DNA from: Deltaproteobacteria bacterium GWA2_55_10 | GTDB taxonomy: Bacteria > Desulfobacterota > GWC2-55-46 | Assembly: GCA_001797415.1 (NCBI GenBank) | Contig: MGPL01000149.1 | Span: 1 to 13,015, forward strand | DNA: 13,015 nucleotides | Reading direction: 5' to 3' | In this document: positions 1-7,641 of the stretch, in pieces | How positions within the stretch are numbered: the first letter of the stretch is position 1 | How the letters are laid out: each line of letters begins with the position of its first letter | Notes under the pieces: generated by a model | What the model saw: the letters and a program-made list of their open reading frames with translations, nothing else | What the model was told of the DNA's origin: nothing | Databases searched by the model: none | Made by a program: the position numbers and the translations under genes

Positions 1-288
1 TTCTCTGACGGGTTTTTCAAATCGCTCATGGCGTCCTATCTCAGGATGGCCGAGGACAGCATTGTGAAGTACGAGAGCGACGCGGCTATAAACGGGCTTA
101 TCTTCGACAGGCACGAGGAGGCGATGATAGTGGACACCTTCACGAAGTCCATAATCGAGGCCGCGAGGACCATAATGGAGAACCCGCTCGGCGCGCCGAT
201 GATACCAAACTGGAACCGGGTGATATCGGCGACCCCCGGTATCCTCGAGCGGCTCAAGGCCGTTGTGGAAGAGGACAACAAGCTCTGA
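1..288 (+). CDS. 3' end of a gene entering from the left; possible glycosyltransferase C-terminus
   Basis: The frame is open from base 1 and ends at TGA 286-288, so 95 residues of a longer protein are visible. An internal ATG at 28 exists, but the nine codons before it are open and protein-like, so I treat the gene as truncated by the window edge. The segment is soluble, helix-rich and charged, without cysteines or membrane segments. It carries the phrase IPNWNRV about 30 residues before the end. From memory this resembles the C-terminal helical part of family-2/GT81-type glycosyltransferases (glucosyl-3-phosphoglycerate synthase-like), but the catalytic domain lies outside the window. Treat that name as a guess. 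The gene converges on the yyaL-type gene with no base between the two stop codons. Confidence 0.6.
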   Translation, partial: FSDGFFKSLMASYLRMAEDSIVKYESDAAINGLIFDRHEEAMIVDTFTKSIIEAARTIMENPLGAPMIPNWNRVISATPGILERLKAVVEEDNKL

Positions 289-2079
<1,791 letters not shown>

Positions 2080-2105
2080 AAGACGCTCCTTTCCAACCTA
2101 TTAAA

Positions 2106-2133
2106 AGCTTATCCTAATCGAAATAAACCGCAA
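2106..2133 (-). promoter_or_regulatory. Possible promoter of the yyaL-type gene
   Basis: On the minus strand TTGCGG (2128-2133) and TAAGCT (2106-2111) are separated by 16 bases, about 26 bases before the start codon. The -35 is a fair match and the -10 is poor. The same TAAGCT hexamer occurs in the putative sdhA promoter, which is mild support. No other good pair is seen on this strand of the divergent region. Confidence 0.3.
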
Positions 2134-2177
2134 GCCTCCTTCTTTCTTTTTAAAAAAAGCAAGAAGCAAAGAAAAAC
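2132..2177. repeat. AT-rich hairpin repeat, copy 1
   Basis: The element starts AAGCCTC, continues with a T-rich arm (CTTTCTTTTT), an A-rich arm, and ends AGCAAAGAAAAAC. The outer bases CTTC and GAAG can pair around the T/A core. A second, closely similar copy lies at 9182-9225 after the PEBP gene, where the outer pair is CTAC/GTAG. It sits in the divergent region between two genes, so here it does not look like a simple terminator. Confidence 0.6.
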
Positions 2178-2202
2178 AAATCAGAATTGCAGTTGGCTGC
2201 TT

Positions 2203-2231
2203 TTGACGCTTTAATGAAACGATTGTATAAT
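2203..2231 (+). promoter_or_regulatory. Strong sigma-70 promoter of the DJ-1/PfpI gene
   Basis: TTGACG (2203-2208) is followed by exactly 17 bases and a perfect TATAAT (2226-2231). The predicted transcription start near 2238 leaves a leader of about 26 bases containing the AAGGAG ribosome site at 2252-2257, six bases before ATG 2264. This is the best consensus promoter in the window and implies good constitutive expression. Confidence 0.85.
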
Positions 2232-2263
2232 ATCCCTAAATCCGCGCTTAAAAGGAGCTGCAA

Positions 2264-2809
2264 ATGCCAAAGGTTCTTGTGCCGCTTGCGCCGGGCTTCG
2301 AAGAAATTGAGGCCCTAACGGTAGTCGACATACTGAGGAGGGCCGGCGCCGAGGTCATCGTCGCCGGTACAGTACCCGGCCCCATAGAGGGCAGGAGCAG
2401 GATAAAGGTCCTCCCGGAGACTGTCATGGAGAATGCAGGGGCCGACTACGACGTGATATTCCTGCCGGGCGGCGCGGTGGGCACTGAAAACCTGAAAAAG
2501 AATGAATATGTAAGGACCGCAGTAGAGGATCTTATGAAAAGGGCAAAGTTGGTGACCGCGATATGCGCCGCGCCGACCGTGCTCTCCGCAATCGGCGCGA
2601 CCAGGGGCAGGACGGTCACGAGCCACCCGTCGGTGCGCCACGAGCTTAAAAACGAGATAGTCTCGGATGAGCGCGTGGTCATGGACGGCAACATCATAAC
2701 GAGCCAGGGGCCGGGGACCGCTATGGAGTTCGCTTTCAAGTTGGTTGAGGCGCTGTTCGGCAAGGCAAAGGCGGAGGAAGTTAATAAGGGAGTGCTGGCT
2801 AAGATTTAG
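2264..2809 (+). CDS. DJ-1/PfpI family protein (YajL/ThiJ-like)
   Basis: The 181-residue length is typical of bacterial DJ-1 proteins. The active-site features are present: the conserved acid at Glu16 in GFEEIEAL (the equivalent of human DJ-1 Glu18), the nucleophile Cys101 in the elbow AICAAP, His121 in TSHP, and the C-terminal TSQGPGTAMEFA (146-157). FLPGG lies at 66-70. Family members protect against oxidative and carbonyl stress, with deglycase, chaperone or glyoxalase activities reported and debated; the protein should be cytosolic. It has its own strong promoter and a clear ribosome site. Its last codons overlap the end of the convergent CopD-like gene by 11 bases, inside a perfect hairpin. 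The narrower name (YajL or another subfamily) cannot be fixed by eye. Confidence 0.93.
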   Translation: MPKVLVPLAPGFEEIEALTVVDILRRAGAEVIVAGTVPGPIEGRSRIKVLPETVMENAGADYDVIFLPGGAVGTENLKKNEYVRTAVEDLMKRAKLVTAICAAPTVLSAIGATRGRTVTSHPSVRHELKNEIVSDERVVMDGNIITSQGPGTAMEFAFKLVEALFGKAKAEEVNKGVLAKI

Positions 2810-2816
2810 CCAGCAC
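2792..2816. terminator. Hairpin shared by two convergent genes
   Basis: Arm GTGCTGGCTAA (2792-2802) is perfectly complementary to TTAGCCAGCAC (2806-2816), with a three-base GAT loop. Each arm holds one stop codon: TAG 2807-2809 of the DJ-1 gene, and the TAG read on the minus strand at 2799-2801 of the CopD-like gene. No long U tract follows on either strand; on the minus strand a TTATTAA run comes close behind. A bidirectional terminator or transcript-end barrier is the natural reading. Confidence 0.65.
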
Positions 2817-3227
2817 CATGCTTGCGAAGACGATTAGAAAGCCCAGCGAGAGATTGAACCACGCGAGACGAGCTGAAAACCGCTTAAGCCGGGCGGCATC
2901 TCCTTCCCCGGCCCTTGATATCTTCGGGGCCAGCATCTTCCCCCTGGAGTAGTGCACCGAAATCATCGTAAGCGCCATCAGGAGCTTGAGTAGCGGCAGA
3001 GGCTGCTCCGGGGCGTGGACATAGCCCTCCAAAAAGACAGCCGCCGCTCCGGTAATGAGAAGAGAAACGATGCACCAGTCCGCAATGCCGGAAACCCGCT
3101 TGCCGAGAGCGCCAGCCGCCGGACCGGCCACAGGAAGGGCGATCGCCATCATGAAAAAAATTCCTCCTGTCCAGACGATTGCGGCGGCGGCATGGACCCA
3201 AAGCAAAGATTGACCAGTCCAGCTCAT
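2799..3227 (-). CDS. CopD-like four-helix membrane protein
   Basis: From ATG 3227 the protein has 142 residues and four hydrophobic segments, at about 8-30, 50-68, 78-94 and 119-140. The first contains WVHAAAAIVWTGG with His12, the third is followed by VHYSRGKMLAP with His92, and a His71 lies in the loop between helices 2 and 3. The H...W.GG pattern in helix 1 and the basic loop resemble CopD/PcoD-type and related small membrane families, where the histidines may bind heme or metal. The exact family is uncertain. I prefer this ATG over an upstream in-frame start at 3302: an AAGGA site sits nine bases before it, and the longer version would run through the peptide gene upstream. Its ATG overlaps that gene's TGA (ATGA), indicating translational coupling. 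Confidence 0.75.
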   Translation of the reverse strand: MSWTGQSLLWVHAAAAIVWTGGIFFMMAIALPVAGPAAGALGKRVSGIADWCIVSLLITGAAAVFLEGYVHAPEQPLPLLKLLMALTMISVHYSRGKMLAPKISRAGEGDAARLKRFSARLAWFNLSLGFLIVFASMVLAKS

Positions 3228-3373
3228 CTTCCGCCGTCCTTCCCTGGTCCTTCCGGGCAACCAGCCTTCAGATCGACAATGGGCAGACAGCCGCACCCGC
3301 ACACCCTTTCCCTACTGCCGCCCGCGTCAGCCGCATCATTTTCGACCTTTCCTTTCAATTCCTCCCGTTCCAT
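3224..3373 (-). CDS. 49-residue cysteine-rich peptide, possible metal-binding protein
   Basis: An ATG at 3373 is preceded by AAGGAGG (3381-3387), the best ribosome site in this region, at seven bases. The frame runs 49 codons to TGA 3224-3226, which overlaps the CopD-like start. The N-terminal half is highly charged (MEREELKGKVEND). The C-terminal half carries VCGCGCLP, with Cys25, Cys27 and Cys29, and a fourth cysteine at 39, then a Gly/Pro/Lys-rich tail. There is no signal peptide or membrane segment. I do not recognise a family. The CxCxC cluster, its place between an ArsR-type regulator and a CopD-like protein, and a similar CxCGCL motif in that regulator suggest metal or metalloid binding. 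This is inference. Confidence 0.72.
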   Translation of the reverse strand: MEREELKGKVENDAADAGGSRERVCGCGCLPIVDLKAGCPEGPGKDGGR

Positions 3374-3385
3374 AGCGCCACCTCC

Positions 3386-3413
3386 TTAAGTATTTGCTCA
3401 TAAACTTATATGA
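3386..3413 (-). promoter_or_regulatory. Putative ArsR-family operator before the Cys-peptide gene
   Basis: On the minus strand an imperfect palindrome has arms TCATA and TATGA around TAAGTT (3398-3413), followed by ATACTTAA (3386-3393). Both blocks, ATATAAGTTTAT and ATACTTAA, have near-identical counterparts upstream of arsR at 3751-3769. The site lies directly before the ribosome site, where repressor binding would block transcription. No convincing separate -35 is seen. Confidence 0.45.
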
Positions 3414-3418
3414 ATCGC

Positions 3419-3442
3419 AAAAAAAAAGCTCATGAGCACTTT
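3419..3442 (-). terminator. Possible weak terminator or attenuator at the end of arsR
   Basis: On the minus strand the palindrome GCTCATGAGC, which includes the arsR stop codon, is followed directly by nine T residues. AAA upstream can also pair with the T run. The G/C stem is only three to four base pairs, so termination may be partial. It separates arsR from the peptide and CopD-like genes. Confidence 0.4.
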
Positions 3443-3750
3443 GATGATTTTCCGGTCTTGCCGCCCTCAAGGCAGCCGCACGCGCATATCCTGTTGAGCC
3501 GCTGCCTGCATGCCTCCAGTGCGTCCCTGTTCAGCGAATAATAGACATAATAGCCGTCCTTTTTGTCAATGACGAGCCCGGCGGATTTCAATACCCTCAG
3601 GTGCTGGGATACGGCCGACTGCGTGACGCCCAGCGCGTCGGCGATGCCGCTCACGCACGAGTCCTTCTTCTTGAGGATCTCTATTATCTCTATCCTCTTG
3701 TCGACTGAAAGGAGCTTGAAGAGCTCGGCTGATTTTTTCATGGTATTCAT
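3430..3750 (-). CDS. ArsR/SmtB-family transcriptional repressor with a C-terminal Cys cluster
   Basis: This 106-residue winged-helix protein has the ArsR-family layout: an N-terminal helix with LFKLLSVDKRIEIIEIL (10-26), a recognition helix in VTQSAVSQHLRVLKSAGLV (42-60), and the beta-wing DKKDGYYVYYSL (62-73). Cys32 (DSCVSGIADAL) lies where ArsR proteins often have sensing cysteines. The C-terminus has Cys81, then CACGCL with Cys89, Cys91 and Cys93, and Cys105, a plausible metal or metalloid site. Family members repress their own operon and release DNA on binding As(III), Zn, Cd, Cu or a redox signal; the ligand here cannot be named. The start may be ATG 3750 or ATG 3741. Neither has a Shine-Dalgarno site, so a very short leader is likely. 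A palindrome abuts the start, suggesting autoregulation. Confidence 0.9.
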   Translation of the reverse strand: MNTMKKSAELFKLLSVDKRIEIIEILKKKDSCVSGIADALGVTQSAVSQHLRVLKSAGLVIDKKDGYYVYYSLNRDALEACRQRLNRICACGCLEGGKTGKSSKCS

Positions 3751-3769
3751 TTAAGTATATACTTATATA
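3751..3769 (-). promoter_or_regulatory. Putative ArsR operator at the arsR start
   Basis: AAGTATATACTT (3753-3764) is a perfect 12-base palindrome and is part of a longer AT-rich repeat reaching 3769. It lies between the promoter -10 and the first ATG of arsR, the classic place for an autoregulating repressor. The blocks ATATAAGTATAT and ATACTTAA recur before the Cys-peptide gene. Confidence 0.6.
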
Positions 3770-3793
3770 CTTCAAAACTGCCGGAGTTGTCAA
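3764..3793 (-). promoter_or_regulatory. Putative arsR promoter
   Basis: On the minus strand a perfect TTGACA (3788-3793) is followed by 18 bases and TATATA (3764-3769). The predicted start of transcription falls in the operator palindrome and gives a leader of only a few bases before ATG 3750, which agrees with the missing ribosome site. The promoter fits almost entirely into the 48 bases between the helicase stop and arsR. Confidence 0.6.
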
Positions 3794-3798
3794 GAGCA

Positions 3799-5406
3799 TT
3801 ATTCAAAAAGCCCCTTCTGCACAGGCCTCTTGTGAGGCTTCTTCCTTTCAACCGACCTTCTCTCCATCAACGATGCCGGTATCTCCTCAAGGAAAGGCGA
3901 CCTCCTGCTTTCCCTCTCCTCGCCCCAAACGCGCCTCTTCTTCGCGGCCAATAGAAAGAGCTCATCCTTTGCCCGTGTCATGCCGACGTAAAAGAGCCTT
4001 CTCTCCTCTTCGATATCGCACTCGCCTTTGAGCCTCATGGGGATGAGCCCGTCCTCGACGCCTGCCAGAAAGACGCACCTCCATTCAAGGCCCTTGGCCG
4101 AATGCAGGGTCATTATGTTGACCTTGTCCGCCTTGATGTCCATATCATCAGAGGGCATGGAGAGCATGAGCTCGTCAATGAGGCGCTCCAGCGAATAATT
4201 TTCGCCGCAGACAGGAGTCAATATGGAATCGAGCCATTCGCCTTCGATGCCCGCCTTTACCGCTTCTTCCTTTAGAAACCGGACAGGCTCCGCATCTTCA
4301 GGCATATCGCGGCCTTGCATGGACCTGAGAAATTCCGTGAATACGGGGCGCGGCGGCTTTACCAGATGAAAGGGTATCGGAGAGCGGCTGAACTCTTCAG
4401 CGATATACTCGGCTTGTTTGTTGGTGCGCGCGAGCACGGCGCAATCAGAGAACCTGTATCCCGTATCATAAGAGGCGGTGCGGTTCGTCAGGCCTCCCAT
4501 GAGCCTCTCGACCTCCTTTATGATGAAGGCGGCCTCGTCCCTTTCATCAGCGCACTCGACGCATGTTATTGCCCCGCCCTCTTTCTCTGTCCTGATATCG
4601 TTCTCAAGCCTCTCCGTATTGTTTGAGATAAGGGCAATCGAAGCCTCTACAACGGCCCGGCCTGAACGGTAGTTCTTCGACAGACAGACGCGCTGTGCGC
4701 CGTCGTATTCCTTTTCAAAGTCCAGAAAGCACCGTATGGACGAGCCCCTGAACGAGTAGATGGCCTGGTCAGGGTCTCCGATCGCCATGAGGCTTGAAGC
4801 CCCTTTTGACAGGACCTTCACTAAGGCCGCCTGCACGGGGTTTATGTCCTGGTACTCGTCTATCATCAGATGGTCGAAAGACGTTGTGCCCTGACGTTCG
4901 AGCAGCATCGAGGCCTCCGGCACAAGGTCGTCGAAGTCGAGGGCGCCTTCATCTCTGAGCCTCTGCGAATACGAATCAAAGAGCGGCCGGTCCATCTGAT
5001 CTTTTCCAAGCATCCCGTTCTTGAAGGCCGATATCTTCTCAAGCTCCCTGTCAGGCTCTCTTGCGCCAAGCTCTTTCAGCAGCGCCCTCGCCTCAATGCG
5101 CGGAATGAGCCTCAAACCCGGCTTTTCCTTTCTGAGGACCCTCAGGCAAAGCGAATGGAATGTGGAGATATTAAGCAGAGCGGCCCTGCCCAATCCATGC
5201 GAGATGCGTTCCTTCATCTCCGCGGCTGCCCTGTTCGTGAAGGTGACGGCGAGTATGCGGCCCGGGTCTGCCCCTTCCTTCACAAGGCGGATGAAACGGG
5301 CGCAGAGGACGCGGGTCTTGCCGCTGCCCGGCCCGGCGGCGACAAGCAGGCGCTTTGTGTTGGAGGCGACGGCCTTAGATTGTGAGCTGTCAAGGACTGG
5401 AGCCAT
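3799..5406 (-). CDS. UvrD/Rep/PcrA-like superfamily 1 DNA helicase, short form
   Basis: All SF1A helicase motifs are present in order: the Q motif around Gln9, Walker A AGPGSGKT (24-31), Ia AVTFTNRAAAEMKERI (53-68), Ib STFHSL (81-86), II IDEYQDIN (182-189), III AIGDPDQAIYSFRG (208-221), IV LSKNYRSG (242-249), V VNIMTLHSAKGLEW (429-442) and VI EERRLFYVGMTRAKDEL (467-483). It should be an ATP-driven 3'-5' translocase/helicase acting in repair or replication restart. At 535 residues it is shorter than E. coli UvrD (about 720). The missing length is mostly between motifs IV and V, where the 2B subdomain sits. The start ATG 5406 has no clear ribosome site and lies 12 bases after the stop of the preceding cation transporter, so translation is probably coupled. 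Confidence 0.93.
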   Translation of the reverse strand: MAPVLDSSQSKAVASNTKRLLVAAGPGSGKTRVLCARFIRLVKEGADPGRILAVTFTNRAAAEMKERISHGLGRAALLNISTFHSLCLRVLRKEKPGLRLIPRIEARALLKELGAREPDRELEKISAFKNGMLGKDQMDRPLFDSYSQRLRDEGALDFDDLVPEASMLLERQGTTSFDHLMIDEYQDINPVQAALVKVLSKGASSLMAIGDPDQAIYSFRGSSIRCFLDFEKEYDGAQRVCLSKNYRSGRAVVEASIALISNNTERLENDIRTEKEGGAITCVECADERDEAAFIIKEVERLMGGLTNRTASYDTGYRFSDCAVLARTNKQAEYIAEEFSRSPIPFHLVKPPRPVFTEFLRSMQGRDMPEDAEPVRFLKEEAVKAGIEGEWLDSILTPVCGENYSLERLIDELMLSMPSDDMDIKADKVNIMTLHSAKGLEWRCVFLAGVEDGLIPMRLKGECDIEEERRLFYVGMTRAKDELFLLAAKKRRVWGEERESRRSPFLEEIPASLMERRSVERKKPHKRPVQKGLFE

Positions 5407-5418
5407 GCGGCGATGATA

Positions 5419-6270
5419 TCAGAGCGGGTCTATGTGGACAAAGGATTTTTCGATGGTGCTTATGCTCTCTACTCTGTTCGAAACAGCTTCTCCGATGGCG
5501 TGAGACTCGACAGTGGGAAGCTCCTTGTCGACCCGTATCTGTATCTCGACATGAATGAACGGGCCGACGTAATGGGCCTTGACGCCGCCAAGCCCCTTCA
5601 CGCCCGGAACTGAGAGCGCAGCCTCCTTGATCTCCTTCAGGAGCTGCGGCTCAGGCGCCTGCCCCATGAGATAGGCGATATTCTCCATGCCTATCCTGTA
5701 TCCGGTGTAGATTATCCAGATGCTTATGGCAAAACCCGCGACCGGGTCGAGCCAGCCGAGACCTATTTTGGCTCCCACAAGGCCAACGAGAGCGGCAAAG
5801 GCGATGACCACATCCATGAGAGAGTCTACTGCCGTGGCGTTCAGGGCCGGGCTGTTGAACATCTTGCCGACCCTCCTGAAGTGCCAGGACATGACACCCT
5901 TTGCTATCATGGTGATGACAGGCACAGCCAGCGCAAATGTCCCGACCTGCGCGCTCGTGCCCTCCATTATCCTCTCCACGGCCGCCCTTATGACCTCGAA
6001 ACCGAGAATACCGGCGAGCACGGCTATTATGAGGCCTGCAATGGGCTCTGCCCTGCTGTGGCCGAACGGGTGCCCCTCGTCAGCCTGCGTATCGGAAATG
6101 CGCACACAGATGAAGACGGCGATCGATGCGGCTATATCGTTGAGGGAATTGAGGGCGTCGGATATGAGGGCGATAGAGCCCGAGGCAAGGCCTGCCGCGA
6201 GCTTCAGGACAAAGAGGCCCGTGTTGCCCACGATATTTATAAGAGTAGCCCTGAAAGCTATAGGGTTCAT
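5419..6270 (-). CDS. Cation diffusion facilitator (CDF) metal efflux transporter
   Basis: The 283-residue protein has the CDF layout: about six membrane segments in residues 10-200, the signature SGSIALISDALNSLNDIAAS (30-49), HPFGHSRAEPIAGL (67-80) after helix 2, and a cytoplasmic C-terminal domain (about 205-283) with the usual VPGVKGL...VHIDP pattern. The transport-site residues read Asn41-x3-Asp45 in helix 2 and Asp149-x3-Asp153 in helix 5. Zinc-type members usually have His in one of these positions. The N/D plus D/D set is, from memory, closer to the manganese branch (MntE-like) than to Zn transporters, so Mn or Fe efflux is a reasonable guess. It lies between the GH15-like gene (41-base gap) and the helicase. 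The ribosome site before ATG 6270 is weak. Confidence 0.93.
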   Translation of the reverse strand: MNPIAFRATLINIVGNTGLFVLKLAAGLASGSIALISDALNSLNDIAASIAVFICVRISDTQADEGHPFGHSRAEPIAGLIIAVLAGILGFEVIRAAVERIMEGTSAQVGTFALAVPVITMIAKGVMSWHFRRVGKMFNSPALNATAVDSLMDVVIAFAALVGLVGAKIGLGWLDPVAGFAISIWIIYTGYRIGMENIAYLMGQAPEPQLLKEIKEAALSVPGVKGLGGVKAHYVGPFIHVEIQIRVDKELPTVESHAIGEAVSNRVESISTIEKSFVHIDPL

Positions 6271-6311
6271 ACTGGATTTATGGAGGCGAGACGGAACAGG
6301 GCAGACCTCTC

Positions 6312-7562
6312 CTAACGGAAGTCCATCTTCTCATGCACCCTGAACAGGTTCTGGCGCGCGACAACATAGAAGCTCTGGGCCCAGGCAAGCGGCACGTTGT
6401 AATTCTGCTTGCCTGCGGTATAAAGCTCCGGCACGCGCCCTTCGGCCGTCATGACCTGCTCAAGCCTCCCCAGGTACTGCTCGGATTTGGCGATGTACTC
6501 AATAGGCGGGCCGAATATCGCGCCCATCTTCAACGCCTTTATGGCAAGCTGAGAATATACTATCGAAAGCCAGGCAAAGCCCAGGGGCCACTCGGCCTCA
6601 TTCCCCAAAGGCCTGGTCCTGTCCGCGTTGTAATAGAGGTCCCCCGCATATCTTATGACGCCGTTCTTTCTTACCAGGTTCTTCTCTATGCTCGATATGA
6701 CCTGCAGGGCCTGGCTGTCGGATATAATATAATAAGGCCATATCAGGCTCAGCTGGGCAAGGTCTACCGGGCGGGAGGCCGATTCGGAGGGCAGCAGCCG
6801 CTCAAGGGCGCTCCTTCCCGCCTCTATGAACTCCTGCGGCACAGGCAGATAATGATGAATGGGGATGTGGCTCTTGTATTTGTAATGATAGTACCCGTCG
6901 TCGTGCCACATCGTAAGCCCGGCAAGGACCGCGCCGATGCTGGACGCGTGCATCTCAGGCCCCTCTTCCCAAACCCCGAAGTCAGGGTCGGAATGCCACC
7001 TTACGGTCGTGAGATACAGGACTATATCGCGGAGCAGGATCTGGATCTCGGTCTGGTCGGTAGGGATTACGTTATGGCCTTTTTTGATGAGGTCTCCGGT
7101 CTTATAGAGGAAGAGGCCGAAGATGTCGAGCTGGTGGTGACCCCATTCGCTTGTTATCTCTTCAAGGGTTACCGGGTGTATCCTCGCGTGTATTACCTCG
7201 TTGGCGCAGCTCCCGAGATAATGGCGCTTCCTTGCGCCGCTTGTTATCTTTTGCCTGTACTTCTGGAATATCCTGATGATGAGCCTGTAGCTCTCTATGA
7301 GCTTGTCGTACGCGCCCACGTACTCGTTGGCGTATGTGGCGTACATGATATCGCGGAGCCAGAATACGTTGTACCTGTCCCCGCCCTTGTCCCCGCAGTA
7401 ATCAGATGCCACGTAGCCGCCGTTTATCTGGCGGAGCTCCTCGAGGTGCCTGTATGCCACAAGGAGCTTCTCGTTTTCCGGCAGGTCCGCAAAAGAGCGG
7501 CCCCGGAGCGAATCCCTTACCTTTGAGACAGGGCGCTCCCTCTGGAGATCAAGAGGTATCAT
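6312..7562 (-). CDS. Glycoside hydrolase family 15-like (glucoamylase / phosphorylase-kinase-alpha/beta-like) protein
   Basis: Numbered from ATG 7562, this 416-residue protein shows the alpha/alpha-barrel pattern of GH15 and the related phosphorylase kinase alpha/beta family. It has FWLRDIMYA (67-75) with the substrate-site Arg-Asp, SEWGHHQLDIFGLFLY (138-153), DFGVWEEG with the probable acid Glu199, HASSIGAVLAGL (205-216), EWPLGFAWL (324-332), and RVPELY (376-381) with the probable base Glu379, before PLAWAQSFYV. Such enzymes cleave alpha-glucosidic bonds from glucans or oligosaccharides. There is no signal peptide, so it should act in the cytosol. The N-terminal beta-sandwich of many bacterial GH15 glucoamylases is absent. 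An in-frame TTG at 7580 would add six residues, and neither start has a clear ribosome site. The substrate is unknown. Confidence 0.78.
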   Translation of the reverse strand: MIPLDLQRERPVSKVRDSLRGRSFADLPENEKLLVAYRHLEELRQINGGYVASDYCGDKGGDRYNVFWLRDIMYATYANEYVGAYDKLIESYRLIIRIFQKYRQKITSGARKRHYLGSCANEVIHARIHPVTLEEITSEWGHHQLDIFGLFLYKTGDLIKKGHNVIPTDQTEIQILLRDIVLYLTTVRWHSDPDFGVWEEGPEMHASSIGAVLAGLTMWHDDGYYHYKYKSHIPIHHYLPVPQEFIEAGRSALERLLPSESASRPVDLAQLSLIWPYYIISDSQALQVISSIEKNLVRKNGVIRYAGDLYYNADRTRPLGNEAEWPLGFAWLSIVYSQLAIKALKMGAIFGPPIEYIAKSEQYLGRLEQVMTAEGRVPELYTAGKQNYNVPLAWAQSFYVVARQNLFRVHEKMDFR

Positions 7563-7641
7563 GCGGTCATGATATCGCAAAGAGGAACTTTCTTCAACTA
7601 CTTTGCTTTAAAATGGAAGGAAAAACAAATATTTACGGTTT

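Noticed and set aside
3015..3403. Two + strand frames across the CopD-like gene, the peptide gene and the intergenic region
   Set aside because: They are Ser/Pro/Arg-rich without ribosome sites and lie opposite genes with better evidence.
6333..7526. Open frame of 397 codons on the + strand, opposite the GH15-like gene
   Set aside because: It is antisense to a protein with clear family motifs. Its composition (many Arg, Val, Tyr, Leu) is what complement reading of this codon usage gives, and no ribosome site is seen.
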